Below are positions 15,389-23,104 of a stretch of DNA of 64,000 nt, piece after piece. This DNA is from AC-32 sp963728765 (lineage in GTDB: Bacteria > Actinomycetota > Thermoleophilia > Gaiellales > Gaiellaceae): contig CAVSKX010000002.1 in the NCBI GenBank assembly GCA_963728765.1, positions 248,001 through 312,000 on the forward strand, given 5' to 3'. Below the pieces are notes generated by a model, which saw only the letters and a list, made by a program, of their open reading frames with translations, made no database searches and had not been told where the DNA came from. The stretch's first letter is position 1; every line of letters begins with the position of its first letter. Position numbers and translations under genes: made by a program.

Positions 15389-16314
15389 GCCAGCGGCGCA
15401 AGGTCACCGTGGTCGGCGCGGGCAACGTCGGCGCGACGTGCGCGCACGTGCTCGCGACCCGCGACTACGCCGACGTCGTCCTCGTCGACATCAAGGAGAA
15501 CCTGCCGCAGGGCAAAGCGCTCGACATCAACCAGATGGGCGCCGTCCTCGGGTTCGAGCCCTACGTCGTCGGCTCGAACGGCTACGAGGAGGCCGCGGGC
15601 TCGGACGTGGTCGTGATCACCGCCGGCCTGCCGCGCTCGCCGGGGATGAGTCGCGACGACCTCGTCACGACGAACGAGAAGATCGTCGGCTCGGTGACCG
15701 AGCAGGTCGTCGGCGGCTCGCCGGATGCGGTGCTGATCGTCGTCTCCAACCCGCTCGACGCGATGTGCCACGTCGCCAAGAACGTCTCCAGGTGGCCGAA
15801 GGAACGCGTCTTCGGGATGGCAGGCATCCTCGACACCGCTCGCTTCTCGACCTTCATCGCCTGGGAGACCGGCTCGTCGGTGAAGGACGTGACCGCGATG
15901 GTGCTCGGCGGCCACGGCGACCAGATGGTGCCTGTCGTTTCGGCGACGACCGTCGGCGGGATGCCGCTACGGCAGCTCGTCTCGGAGGAGCGCATCGCGG
16001 CGATGGTCGAGCGGACTGCAAAGGGCGGCGGCGAGATCGTGAACCTGCTCGGCACGTCCGCCTGGTACGCGCCTGGCGCCGCGGCCGCGCAGATGGTGGA
16101 CGCGGTGATGCTCGACGAGCACCGCGTGCTGCCCTGCACCGCTTACCTCGAGGGCGAGTACGAGATCGAAGGGCTGTACATGGGCGTCCCCGTGAAGCTC
16201 GGCGCGGGTGGAATCGAAGAGATCGTCGAGCTCGAGCTGGGCGACGCCGAGCGCGATGCGCTGAACGCCTCGGCCGAGGCCGTACGCGAGGTCGTCGGCG
16301 TGCTCACGACCTAA
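15385..16314 (+). CDS. mdh: Malate dehydrogenase (LDH-like type)
   Basis: 309 residues, the size of LDH-like malate dehydrogenases. Rossmann motif GAGNVGATCA lies near residues 9-18, then 'VVITAGLPRSPGMSRDDL' with the active-site loop arginine, VSNPLDAM, and catalytic GGHGDQMVPV. It oxidises malate to oxaloacetate. The TTG start is inferred from its overlap with the icd stop (TTGA) and the conserved N-terminus 'RRKVTVVGAG' that follows at once. It is the last gene of the icd-mdh operon. Confidence 0.92.
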   Translation: MSQRRKVTVVGAGNVGATCAHVLATRDYADVVLVDIKENLPQGKALDINQMGAVLGFEPYVVGSNGYEEAAGSDVVVITAGLPRSPGMSRDDLVTTNEKIVGSVTEQVVGGSPDAVLIVVSNPLDAMCHVAKNVSRWPKERVFGMAGILDTARFSTFIAWETGSSVKDVTAMVLGGHGDQMVPVVSATTVGGMPLRQLVSEERIAAMVERTAKGGGEIVNLLGTSAWYAPGAAAAQMVDAVMLDEHRVLPCTAYLEGEYEIEGLYMGVPVKLGAGGIEEIVELELGDAERDALNASAEAVREVVGVLTT

Positions 16315-16367
16315 CAGCGTGATCGCTCCAGGCCGACGATCGCTCCCCGCGGGTTTGGCGCGAAGTC

Positions 16368-16411
16368 GTCACACCCCGGTCACAGACACGACACAGATCG
16401 CGCGGTACGCT
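16368..16411 (+). promoter_or_regulatory. Promoter with GTCACA direct repeats, upstream of SDR gene
   Basis: GTCACA at 16368-16373 and 16379-16384 (11-bp period) abut a -35-like CAGACA (16383-16388). After 17 nt comes TACGCT (16406-16411). The same layout recurs at 28779-28832. The repeats could be a response-regulator site of the MtrA type. Predicted leader to the SDR ATG is about 75 nt. Confidence 0.5.
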
Positions 16412-16435
16412 CACAGCGGGCGGCGGGTGGAACCT

Positions 16436-16460
16436 ACATCCCCACCCAGGGTGGGGATGT
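16436..16460. repeat. 25-bp perfect palindrome in the SDR leader
   Basis: Arms ACATCCCCACCC and GGGTGGGGATGT flank a single A. It lies between the predicted transcription start and the SDR start codon, so it is either an operator or an RNA hairpin. There is no T-tract. Confidence 0.55.
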
Positions 16461-16493
16461 GCGCGTGAACAACCAGCGGTCGCGGGAGGCTTT

Positions 16494-17237
16494 ATGGACC
16501 TCGGGTTGAGCGGGCGCACGGCGATCGTCTGCGGGGCCTCGGAGGGGATGGGCCTCGCGATCGCCGAGTCGCTCGTCGCCGAAGGCGTGAATGTCGCGAT
16601 GTTCGCGCGGCGGCGCGAGCTCCTCGAGCGCGAGGCGGAGCGCCTCGGCGCGCTGGCCGTCCGCGGCGACGTCCGCAACCCCGCCGACCTCAAGCGCCTA
16701 GTCGACCGCACGCTCGAGGCCTTCGGCGGGATCGACATCCTCGTCAACAACAGCGGCGGCCCGCCGCGCACCCCCGCGATCGGCCTCACCGACGAGCAGG
16801 TGGAGAATGCGGTCGAGCTGCTCCTGCTCTCCGCGATCCGCCTGACCGAGCTCTGCCTCCCGCAGCTGGAGCGCAGCGGCCGCGGCCGCGTGATCAACAT
16901 CGAGTCGAGCTCGGTGCGCGAGCCGATCCAGAACCTCGCGCTCTCGAACGCCGTCCGGCCCGGCGTCATCGGGTGGGCGAAGACGGTCGGCCGCGAAGTC
17001 GGCCCGAAGAAGATCACCGTCAACACGATCGCGCCCGGCCGGATCGAGACGGCCCGGCTCGCCGAGGCGTTCCACGGCCAGCCGCGGGCCGAGGAGATGG
17101 AAAAGATCCCGTTGCGCCGCTTCGGCCAGGCGCGCGAGGTCGCCGACGTCGTGTGCTTCCTCGCCTCCGACGCAGCGAGCTACGTCACGTGCGCGGTGAT
17201 CCCCGTCGACGGCGGACTGACGCGCAGCCTGCTCTGA
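16494..17237 (+). CDS. Short-chain dehydrogenase/reductase lacking the YxxxK motif
   Basis: 247 residues. Cofactor motif GASEGMGLAIA (about residues 14-24), NNSGG and a catalytic-type serine in ESSS are present. The segment where YxxxK is expected reads 'LALSNAVRPGVIGWAKTV', so the tyrosine is absent and SNxxR takes its place. This belongs to a recognised divergent SDR subgroup often mislabelled FabG; substrate unknown. GGGAGG just before the ATG is a clear ribosome-binding site. It has its own regulated promoter and a palindromic leader, so it is not simply the tail of the mdh operon. Confidence 0.85.
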   Translation: MDLGLSGRTAIVCGASEGMGLAIAESLVAEGVNVAMFARRRELLEREAERLGALAVRGDVRNPADLKRLVDRTLEAFGGIDILVNNSGGPPRTPAIGLTDEQVENAVELLLLSAIRLTELCLPQLERSGRGRVINIESSSVREPIQNLALSNAVRPGVIGWAKTVGREVGPKKITVNTIAPGRIETARLAEAFHGQPRAEEMEKIPLRRFGQAREVADVVCFLASDAASYVTCAVIPVDGGLTRSLL

Positions 17238-17243
17238 GCCGCA

Positions 17244-17249
17244 TATCCT
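17244..17249 (+). promoter_or_regulatory. -10 element of PDZ/Lon-type protease (leaderless)
   Basis: TATCCT, 7 nt before the ATG at 17257. This favours that ATG over the GTG at 17254. Confidence 0.55.
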
Positions 17250-17256
17250 CGACGTG

Positions 17257-18249
17257 ATGCGGTGGTTCTCGCCGGGCCGGCTCGCGGCGAGCGGCCTCTT
17301 CCTCCTCGTAGCGGCTGCGTTCGTCCTCTGGCTGGCGCCCGCACGTGGCTACGACATCCGGCTCGTCGACCCGGCCCATCCCGCCGATCCGCTGGTGACG
17401 GTGCCGGGCGAGAAGCGGAACCACCCGCCGGGGAACGTCTACTTCGTGGACGTGCGCGAACGCGAGGCGCGGCTGCTCGAGCGCCTGTTCCCGTTCGCAC
17501 GCGCGGACGGATCGTCCCTCGTGAAGGCCCCGCCGATCCCTTCAGGCGTCGAGCAGCAGATTGGCGTGCAGGACATGCAGCAGTCGCAGAAGGTGGCCGC
17601 GGTCGTCGCACTTCAGCACCTCGGCTACAAGGTCCGCGCGCGCAGCGACGGCGTCACGATCGTCCTCGTCGATCCCAGCGCTCCGGCGGCGAAGGTCCTG
17701 CGGACCAACGACGTCATCCTCACCGCCGACGGCCAGAAGGTGACTTCTGTCGTCCGCCTTCGCGCCGTGCTCGCCAAGCGCCGGCCGGGGGACACGGTGC
17801 GCATCACCTACCGCCGCGACGGCAAGGTGAGGTCGGCCGCGATCAAGACGATTGCCGACCCGCAGGACCCGCGCCGCCCGCTGATCGGCGTCTCCGCCCG
17901 CGACGCGCTGCACGTGACCCTGCCGGTGAAGATCAAGATCGACGCGGGCGGGGTCGGCGGGCCCTCCGCGGGCCTCGCGTTCGCGCTCGACATCCTTCAG
18001 GAGCTCGGGCGGAACGTCACTCACGGACACAGGGTCGCGGCGACCGGTGAGCTTGGGCTCGACGGGACGGTGGGCCCGATCGGCGGCGTGAAGCAAAAGA
18101 CGCTCGGTGTACGCAAAGCAGGTGTGGACGTCTTCCTCGTTCCGGCAGGGCAGAACGCGCAGGAGGCTCGGCGCTATGCGGACGGGCTCAAGATCATCCC
18201 TGTGAAGAACTTTCCACAGGCGTTGCGGGCGTTGGCAACGCTGCCCTGA
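17257..18249 (+). CDS. YlbL-like membrane-anchored PDZ domain plus Lon-type (S16) serine protease
   Basis: 330 residues. An N-terminal membrane segment (about residues 9-28), a PDZ domain (about 130-200, with 'VLRTNDVILTADGQKV'), then a Lon proteolytic domain with catalytic Ser in GGPSAGLAF and catalytic Lys in GGVKQKTLG. This is the YlbL architecture: an extracytoplasmic protease that cuts membrane-linked substrates (in Bacillus, the division inhibitor YneA). The ATG at 17257 is preferred because TATCCT lies 7 nt upstream. Confidence 0.88.
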   Translation: MRWFSPGRLAASGLFLLVAAAFVLWLAPARGYDIRLVDPAHPADPLVTVPGEKRNHPPGNVYFVDVREREARLLERLFPFARADGSSLVKAPPIPSGVEQQIGVQDMQQSQKVAAVVALQHLGYKVRARSDGVTIVLVDPSAPAAKVLRTNDVILTADGQKVTSVVRLRAVLAKRRPGDTVRITYRRDGKVRSAAIKTIADPQDPRRPLIGVSARDALHVTLPVKIKIDAGGVGGPSAGLAFALDILQELGRNVTHGHRVAATGELGLDGTVGPIGGVKQKTLGVRKAGVDVFLVPAGQNAQEARRYADGLKIIPVKNFPQALRALATLP

Positions 18250-18395
18250 GAAGAGTAGGAACCCGCAGTTTTCGGCATATTCAAAAGCGCCGGAAATTGC
18301 ACTGTTTTCTCCACGGGCAAGTCTTGATTCGCCCCGGCTGAGCCCTATCATCCCGCACTAGTTCGAGCGGGCGAGCGAGGGGAGCAAAACGGGGC
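18250..18395 (+). promoter_or_regulatory. Intergenic region with sigma-70-type promoter
   Basis: A TTGATT (18324-18329), 16-nt spacer and TATCAT (18346-18351) form the best consensus-like promoter in the window, reading toward the Cys-rich gene at 18396. The preceding 70 nt is unusually AT-rich for this genome. Confidence 0.6.
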
Positions 18396-18581
18396 GTGAG
18401 CAAAACGACTAAACCAACCTGCGGCGATTGCTACTTCCATCGAGCGGGCCTCTGCGCCCTCACGCTCGACGCCCCCTGCCCCACCTTCAGGGCCGATCGC
18501 CGCGGCGCGCTCGTGCCGCCGCGGCAGCCGCGGCTCGTGCCGCGGCCCGTCGCGACGGTCGCCGGTCGCTCGGCTGCCTAG
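18396..18581 (+). CDS. Small cysteine-rich protein
   Basis: 61 residues. The first half has C9, C12, C19 and C27 in 'CGDCYFHRAGLCAL', then 'PCPTFR', a likely single metal (zinc or Fe-S) site. The second half is a proline/arginine-rich tail. The GTG follows GAGGGGAGC, a strong ribosome-binding site, and a good promoter lies 45 nt upstream, so it is probably well expressed. No family recognised with certainty. It is followed 11 nt later by the LapA-like gene. Confidence 0.7.
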   Translation: MSKTTKPTCGDCYFHRAGLCALTLDAPCPTFRADRRGALVPPRQPRLVPRPVATVAGRSAA

Positions 18582-18584
18582 ACT
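18579..18584 (+). promoter_or_regulatory. -10 element of LapA-like gene (leaderless)
   Basis: TAGACT, 8 nt before the GTG at 18593. The TAG of this hexamer is also the stop codon of the preceding gene. Confidence 0.55.
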
Positions 18585-18592
18585 ACCCCGCC

Positions 18593-18895
18593 GTGCAGGA
18601 CGAGCACGAACCGCCCGCCGGGCCGCCGGAGGAGGAGCGGGCGCTCGAGGACCAGCCCGACGGATTCGGCAGGCAGTGGCAGCCGCGGCTGTATGTGGCG
18701 ATCGTGCTGCTCGCCCTTCTGATCGCGTACTCCATCGCCTTCGTCCTCGAGAACGACAAGGACGTCAGCGTCCACTTCGTCATGGCGACCGCCCGGACCT
18801 CGCTGATCTGGGTGATCCTGCTCAGCGTGGCGCTCGGGGTGCTGCTCGGCGTCCTCGTTTCGCAGCTACACCGCCGCCGGCGTCGCCGCCAGTAG
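18593..18895 (+). CDS. LapA-domain (DUF1049) membrane protein
   Basis: 100 residues. An acidic N-terminus (PPEEERALED), two transmembrane helices (about residues 32-49 and 70-88) joined by 'LENDKDVSVHFVMATARTSL', and a basic tail (RRRRRR). This is the LapA/DUF1049 pattern. LapA takes part in LPS assembly in proteobacteria; the role in Gram-positives is unknown. The GTG at 18593 is chosen from TAGACT 8 nt upstream. The last 30 nt overlap the convergent aminotransferase. Confidence 0.75.
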   Translation: MQDEHEPPAGPPEEERALEDQPDGFGRQWQPRLYVAIVLLALLIAYSIAFVLENDKDVSVHFVMATARTSLIWVILLSVALGVLLGVLVSQLHRRRRRRQ

Positions 18896-19951
18896 GCGCG
18901 CAAGGCGCCGCACACCCTCGTCGATCTCGGCCGGCGAAACGAAGCTGAACGCGAGTCGCATCGAGTTGGGCTGACCTCCGAAGTCGACGCCGGGGACGAA
19001 CGTCACGCCGCCTTCGGTCGCACGGGTCAACAGCTCGGCCGCGTCGGCGCCCTCGGGAAGCTCGAGCCAGAGGAAGTACCCGCCCTCGGGCCGATTCCAT
19101 CGCGCGCGGTCGTCGAGCTCACGGTCGAGCGCGTCGAGCATCGCGTCACGCCGAGCCCCGAGCAGATCCCGGACGCGCTCGAGGTTCGGTTCGAAGAGGC
19201 CCCGGCGCAGGAACTCGTAGACGGTTGCCTGCGCGAGCAGCGCCGGCGTGATGTAGGTCGAGGCGACGAGGTCCTCGAGCTCGGACGCGAGCGCTTCCGG
19301 CACGATGGCGTACCCCACGCGAAGACCAGGGGCAACCGTCTTCGAGAACGACGACGAGTACATGACGTGGACCCCGCCCTCGAGCTCGAACACCGACGGC
19401 AGTGGGTCGCCCTCGAAGCGAACGAGCCCGTACGGGTCGTCCTCCAGCACCGGCAGCCGGCGCGAGCGCACGAGCTCCGCGAGGCGACCGCGTCGGTCCG
19501 CGCTCAGGGTCGAGCCGGTCGGGTTCTGGAACGTCGGGATCGTGTACAGGAACGCGGCCGGCGGCCCCTCGAGCGCCCGCTCGGCTGCGTCGACGTCGAG
19601 CCCGTCGGCGTCGACTGGGATCTCGCCCAGCTCCACGCCCGCCGCGGCCAGGATCTTTCGTGGTCGGTCGTAAGTCGGCCGTTCGACCAGCACGCGGCGT
19701 CCCTCGCCGCCGAGCGACTCCAGCACGAAGTGGAACGCCTGGAGCGAGCCGTTCGTGACCAGCACACGGCCCGGCTCGACGCCGTGCCGTTCCGCCAGCC
19801 ACTCGCGCAGGGGCGCGTACCCGAGGGTGCTGCCGTAGGAGAGCGCCACCGAGCCGTCGCGCTCGAGTGCCGCCTTCGCACAATCCGCCAGCTCGGACAC
19901 CGGGAGGCACTCCGGCGCCGGAATCCCGCGCGCAAACGAGATGGTCGCCAC
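18866..19951 (-). CDS. PLP-dependent aminotransferase (LysN/2-aminoadipate type)
   Basis: 361 residues of fold-type I class I/II. Substrate/PLP features: YGSTLGYAPLREWLAERHG, TNGSLQAFH, the IPTFQNPTG loop, EDDPYG, and Schiff-base lysine in SSSFSKTVAPGLRVGY. The sequence resembles the aminotransferase half of MocR regulators and LysN-type 2-aminoadipate/multi-substrate aminotransferases, without a GntR domain. The GTG at 19951 is set by TAGACT 6 nt upstream on the minus strand. The specific amino acid is not predictable. Confidence 0.85.
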   Translation of the reverse strand: MATISFARGIPAPECLPVSELADCAKAALERDGSVALSYGSTLGYAPLREWLAERHGVEPGRVLVTNGSLQAFHFVLESLGGEGRRVLVERPTYDRPRKILAAAGVELGEIPVDADGLDVDAAERALEGPPAAFLYTIPTFQNPTGSTLSADRRGRLAELVRSRRLPVLEDDPYGLVRFEGDPLPSVFELEGGVHVMYSSSFSKTVAPGLRVGYAIVPEALASELEDLVASTYITPALLAQATVYEFLRRGLFEPNLERVRDLLGARRDAMLDALDRELDDRARWNRPEGGYFLWLELPEGADAAELLTRATEGGVTFVPGVDFGGQPNSMRLAFSFVSPAEIDEGVRRLARLLAATPAAV

Positions 19952-20172
19952 GCCGCCAGTCTAGGCGCAGCTTCGGTTTCTCCGGGAGGGCCCGGCCGTC
20001 GCGGCCGAGGCTTCCCGTGAACCCCGAGCAACCGGGGGCAGTTCCGATCGAGCCACCACCGCCTGCGATGTGGAACGGACCGTACGTCGCGAGCTACCTG
20101 GTTGTCCCCGGCGAGCGCGACCGTCGCCGTGACCAGCGCGGCGGCGCACGCTGAGGCGAGTGCGTACCTCAT
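19952..20172 (-). pseudogene. Small exported protein, apparently frameshifted
   Basis: An ATG at 20172 after AAGGGGAAGG opens a clean signal peptide (MRYALASACAAALVTATVAL, then AGDNQ). After about 25 codons that frame turns arginine-rich. The other frame then reads 'LATYGPFHIAGGGGSIGTAP' followed by 'GCSGFTGSLG', which looks like a real secreted protein. The switch lies near 20093-20100 (AGGTAGC) and would need one base removed. No in-frame stop appears before the aminotransferase start, so the true end is unclear. It could be a decayed gene or a sequencing error. Confidence 0.35.
19958..19963 (-). promoter_or_regulatory. -10 element of aminotransferase (leaderless)
   Basis: TAGACT on the minus strand, 6 nt before the GTG at 19951. 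Confidence 0.55.
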
Positions 20173-20255
20173 GAATGCCTTCCCCTTGTTCCCCTGCGGC
20201 CGGCCCACCCGGCCGCGACGGCGGCAGGGTGGCAAAGAGGATCGTTACCCGATGC

Positions 20256-21134
20256 TTACGCCGGAGCGCCGGCGATCTCGGCGGCCAGTTCGGCGACCTC
20301 GGTCGGCGTCGTGCCAACCCGTACGCCACGCGCCTCGAGCGCGTCCTTCTTGGCCTGCGCGGTACCGGAAGAACCGGAGATGATCGCGCCCGCGTGGCCC
20401 ATGGTCTTGCCCGGAGGCGCGGTGAAGCCGGCGATGTAGGCGACGACCGGCTTCGTGACTTCGGCCCCGATGAACGCGGCGGCCTTCTCCTCCTCGTCGC
20501 CGCCGATCTCGCCGACCATCACGATCACCTCGGTCTGGTCGTCCGCCTGGAAGCGCTGGAGGATGTCGATGAAGGACGAGCCGACGACGGGGTCGCCGCC
20601 GATGCCGACGATGGTCGAGTTGCCGAGCCCGCGCTGCGTCAGCTCGTGGCCGATCTGGTAGGTCAGCGTGCCCGACCGCGAGACGACCCCGATCGGGCCC
20701 TCTCGGAAGATCTCGCCCGGGATGATCCCGACGTTCGCCTTGCCCGGCGAGAGAGCACCCGGGCAGTTCGGGCCGAGCATCGTGATCCCTTTGGGTCGGA
20801 TGTAGTTGTAGACGCGCAGCATTTCGTGCGCAGCCAGCCCTTCGGCGATGCAGATCACAGTGCCGATCCCGGAGTCGACGGCCTCGTAGATGGCATCCGT
20901 GGCGAAGCGAGCGGGGACGAAGACCATCGTCGTGTTGGCGCCTGTCTCGGCGACGGCGTCCGCGACGGTGTCGAAGATCGGGATGCCCTCGAGGTCGGTG
21001 CCGCCCTTGCCTGGAGTCACGCCCGCGACGACCTCCGTGCCGTACCCGCGGTTCCGGAGCGTGTGGAACGAGCCCTCACGCCCGGTCGCACCCTGCACGA
21101 CGAGCCTCGTGTCCTTGTCGACCACGATTGCCAC
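20256..21134 (-). CDS. sucD: Succinyl-CoA synthetase alpha subunit
   Basis: 292 residues. CoA-binding Rossmann half (VVQGATGREGSFH near the start, VFVPARFA) and a ligase half with the phosphohistidine loop GHAGAIISGSSGTAQAK. It works with SucC to convert succinyl-CoA, ADP/GDP and Pi to succinate, CoA and NTP. The GTG start shares its first G with the stop of the methyltransferase gene (TAGTG). The expected direct sucC-sucD contact is broken by that gene. Confidence 0.95.
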   Translation of the reverse strand: MAIVVDKDTRLVVQGATGREGSFHTLRNRGYGTEVVAGVTPGKGGTDLEGIPIFDTVADAVAETGANTTMVFVPARFATDAIYEAVDSGIGTVICIAEGLAAHEMLRVYNYIRPKGITMLGPNCPGALSPGKANVGIIPGEIFREGPIGVVSRSGTLTYQIGHELTQRGLGNSTIVGIGGDPVVGSSFIDILQRFQADDQTEVIVMVGEIGGDEEEKAAAFIGAEVTKPVVAYIAGFTAPPGKTMGHAGAIISGSSGTAQAKKDALEARGVRVGTTPTEVAELAAEIAGAPA

Positions 21135-21772
21135 TAGCGCCTCTTCCTCGCTTTGAAGATGCCGCGGTCGAGCCGGAGCCTTCCGTCCTCAATCCGTTCC
21201 GCGAGAAGCTCTCGGACGCGGGCGGCCTCGTCGCCGGTGCACCCGGCGCGCTCCAGCCAGGGATCGAGCTGGACCCACTTCTCCTCGCGCTCGAACTGCT
21301 CGAGCTCGAGCCCGGAGCCGGCGAAGAGCTCACGCCACTCGCCCTCGGAGTAGTTGCGCACGTGCGTCGGGTCGCGGAGGCGGTCGGCCTCCTCGCCGGC
21401 CTTGTCGACGAAGAGGTTGTCGGCCACGAGCACGAGCTTCCCACTGACGCGCGCCATCTCCCGCACCGCGGCCGCCACGTCCTCGAAGTGGTGCGCGGCC
21501 ACCCGGCACGACACGACGTCGAAGCTGCCGTCCGCGAAGGGCAGGTGCTCGGCGTGGCACAACACGTCGGCCTTCATGCCCGGCGCGGGGTCGCAGGTGA
21601 CGACCGCGCAACCGACCTCGAGCAGGCGCCTCGCCACGTGGCCGCCGCCAGTCGCGACGTCGAGCACCGTCTGGCCGGCCGCCCATTCCGCGAAGAGCTC
21701 GAGGTCACGGCCGCCGCGGTGCGCCTCGCTCTCGCGATAGCCCTCGGCCCGCTCGCTCCAGACGTCGGTCAC
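21134..21772 (-). CDS. Class I SAM-dependent methyltransferase between sucC and sucD
   Basis: 212 residues with the UbiE/Coq5-like order: SAM motif I VLDVATGGGHVARRL, motif II TCDPAPGM, LPFADGSFDVVSCRVAAHHF (motif III region), then post-motif helices with 'VSGKLVLVADNLF'. The start is a GTG at 21772 (VTDVWSERAEGY); the longer frame to 21955 runs into the end of sucC. Its stop touches sucD, so it is co-translated with sucD. Substrate unknown. Confidence 0.85.
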   Translation of the reverse strand: MTDVWSERAEGYRESEAHRGGRDLELFAEWAAGQTVLDVATGGGHVARRLLEVGCAVVTCDPAPGMKADVLCHAEHLPFADGSFDVVSCRVAAHHFEDVAAAVREMARVSGKLVLVADNLFVDKAGEEADRLRDPTHVRNYSEGEWRELFAGSGLELEQFEREEKWVQLDPWLERAGCTGDEAARVRELLAERIEDGRLRLDRGIFKARKRR

Positions 21773-21800
21773 ACGCCGTCCTCCGCCTGCGGCTCCGTCC

Positions 21801-21827
21801 CACGGGGGAAACCATGTTTCCCCCGTG
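21801..21827. terminator. 27-bp hairpin between sucC and the methyltransferase
   Basis: Arms CACGGGGGAAAC and GTTTCCCCCGTG pair perfectly around CAT. No T-run follows on the minus strand, so partial termination, RNA processing or a binding site are all possible. A second hairpin (GCGGCAT/ATGCCGC, 21913-21929) overlaps the sucC stop. Confidence 0.5.
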
Positions 21828-21920
21828 AGCCCCCTTCTTCTGCCACGTTCGTCTCGGCTCCGCCTCGAATTCCGTGCGGGGGAACCTCCCGGTTCGCCCC
21901 TGCCCCCTCCACGCGGCATT

Positions 21921-23063
21921 TCATGCCGCCAGCTCCACGGCCCGGCGCGCGGCATCGAGCATCGTGGCCTCCGTATGCAGGTTCGGCGGGGCGGCCTCGG
22001 CGAGGATGGCCCGTCCTTCCTCGGCGTTCGTGCCGTCGAATCGCACGACGATTGGATGCGAGATCTCGATCTGCGACAGCGCCTGCAAGATCCCCTGGGC
22101 TACCACGTCGCAGCGCGTGATCCCGGCGAAGATGTTGAACAGGATCGACTTCACCTGCGGGTCGGCGGTGATCACCTCGAGCGCATCGACCACGCCCTGC
22201 GCGTCGCCGCCGCCGCCGAGGTCGCAGAAGTTCGCCGGCCGCCCGCCGACGAGCGCGATCACGTCGAGCGTCGACATCACCAGGCCGGCGCCGTTGCCGA
22301 GGATCCCGACGTCGCCGTCGAGCTTCACGTACGTGACCCCCTTCTCGCGCGCCGCGCGCTCCTCCGGCGGGTAGGCCTCGAGGTCGCGCATCTCGGCCAC
22401 GTCGGGATGCTTGAACAGCGCGTTGTCGTCGACGGTGAACTTCGAGTCGAGCGCCCGCACCTCGCCTTCGGGCGTGACGATCAGCGGGTTGATCTCGCAG
22501 AGCAGCGCGTCGCTCTCGACGAAGCAGCGGTAAAGCTTCCCGATGATGTCGAGCAGTTGCTTCTGCTCGCCCGGGTCGTCGATCCCCGCGCCGTAGATGA
22601 GGCGGCGCGCCTGGTAGGGCTGGTAGCCCTCGAGCGGGTCGACGTGCAACCGCGCGAGCGCGTCAGGGTTCTTTTCGGCGACCTCCTCGATCTCGACGCC
22701 GCCCTCGGTGGTGAGCATGAAGAGGGCCTGTTTCGCCCCACGGTCGAAGGTCACCGAGAGGTAGTACTCCTTGGCGATCTCGGAGGCGCGCTCGATCCAG
22801 AGCTTCCGCACGACGTGGCCGCGGATGTCGAGGCCGAGGATCTCTTCGGCCTTCCGCTCGGCGTCGGCCGGATCCTCCGCGAGCTTGATCCCGCCGGCCT
22901 TGCCGCGGCCGCCGGTGAGCACCTGCGCCTTTACCACGATCTGCCCACCGAGCTCTTCGGCTGCGGCGCGCGCCTCGGCTGGCGTGGTCGCAAGCCGGCC
23001 CTCGGACGTCGGGATCCCGAAGCCCCAGAAGAGCTCCTTGCCCTGGTACTCGTACAGGTCCAC
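21921..23063 (-). CDS. sucC: Succinyl-CoA synthetase beta subunit
   Basis: 380 residues. ATP-grasp domain at the N-terminus (YEYQGKELF start, 'VVKAQVLTGGRGKAGGIKLA') with metal-site CEINPLIV, and a C-terminal CoA-ligase domain with GNGAGLVMSTLD and NFCDLGGGGDAQ. It pairs with sucD downstream. The GTG at 23063 follows TAGAGT by 9 nt on the minus strand. Confidence 0.95.
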   Translation of the reverse strand: MDLYEYQGKELFWGFGIPTSEGRLATTPAEARAAAEELGGQIVVKAQVLTGGRGKAGGIKLAEDPADAERKAEEILGLDIRGHVVRKLWIERASEIAKEYYLSVTFDRGAKQALFMLTTEGGVEIEEVAEKNPDALARLHVDPLEGYQPYQARRLIYGAGIDDPGEQKQLLDIIGKLYRCFVESDALLCEINPLIVTPEGEVRALDSKFTVDDNALFKHPDVAEMRDLEAYPPEERAAREKGVTYVKLDGDVGILGNGAGLVMSTLDVIALVGGRPANFCDLGGGGDAQGVVDALEVITADPQVKSILFNIFAGITRCDVVAQGILQALSQIEISHPIVVRFDGTNAEEGRAILAEAAPPNLHTEATMLDAARRAVELAA

Positions 23064-23072
23064 CGGCGCGGG

Positions 23073-23078
23073 ACTCTA
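23073..23078 (-). promoter_or_regulatory. -10 element of sucC operon (leaderless)
   Basis: TAGAGT on the minus strand, 9 nt before the GTG at 23063. The following CCCGCGCC is the same as after the icd -10. Confidence 0.5.
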
Positions 23079-23104
23079 GCTGGGCGGTCCGTCCACGCGG
23101 TCTC

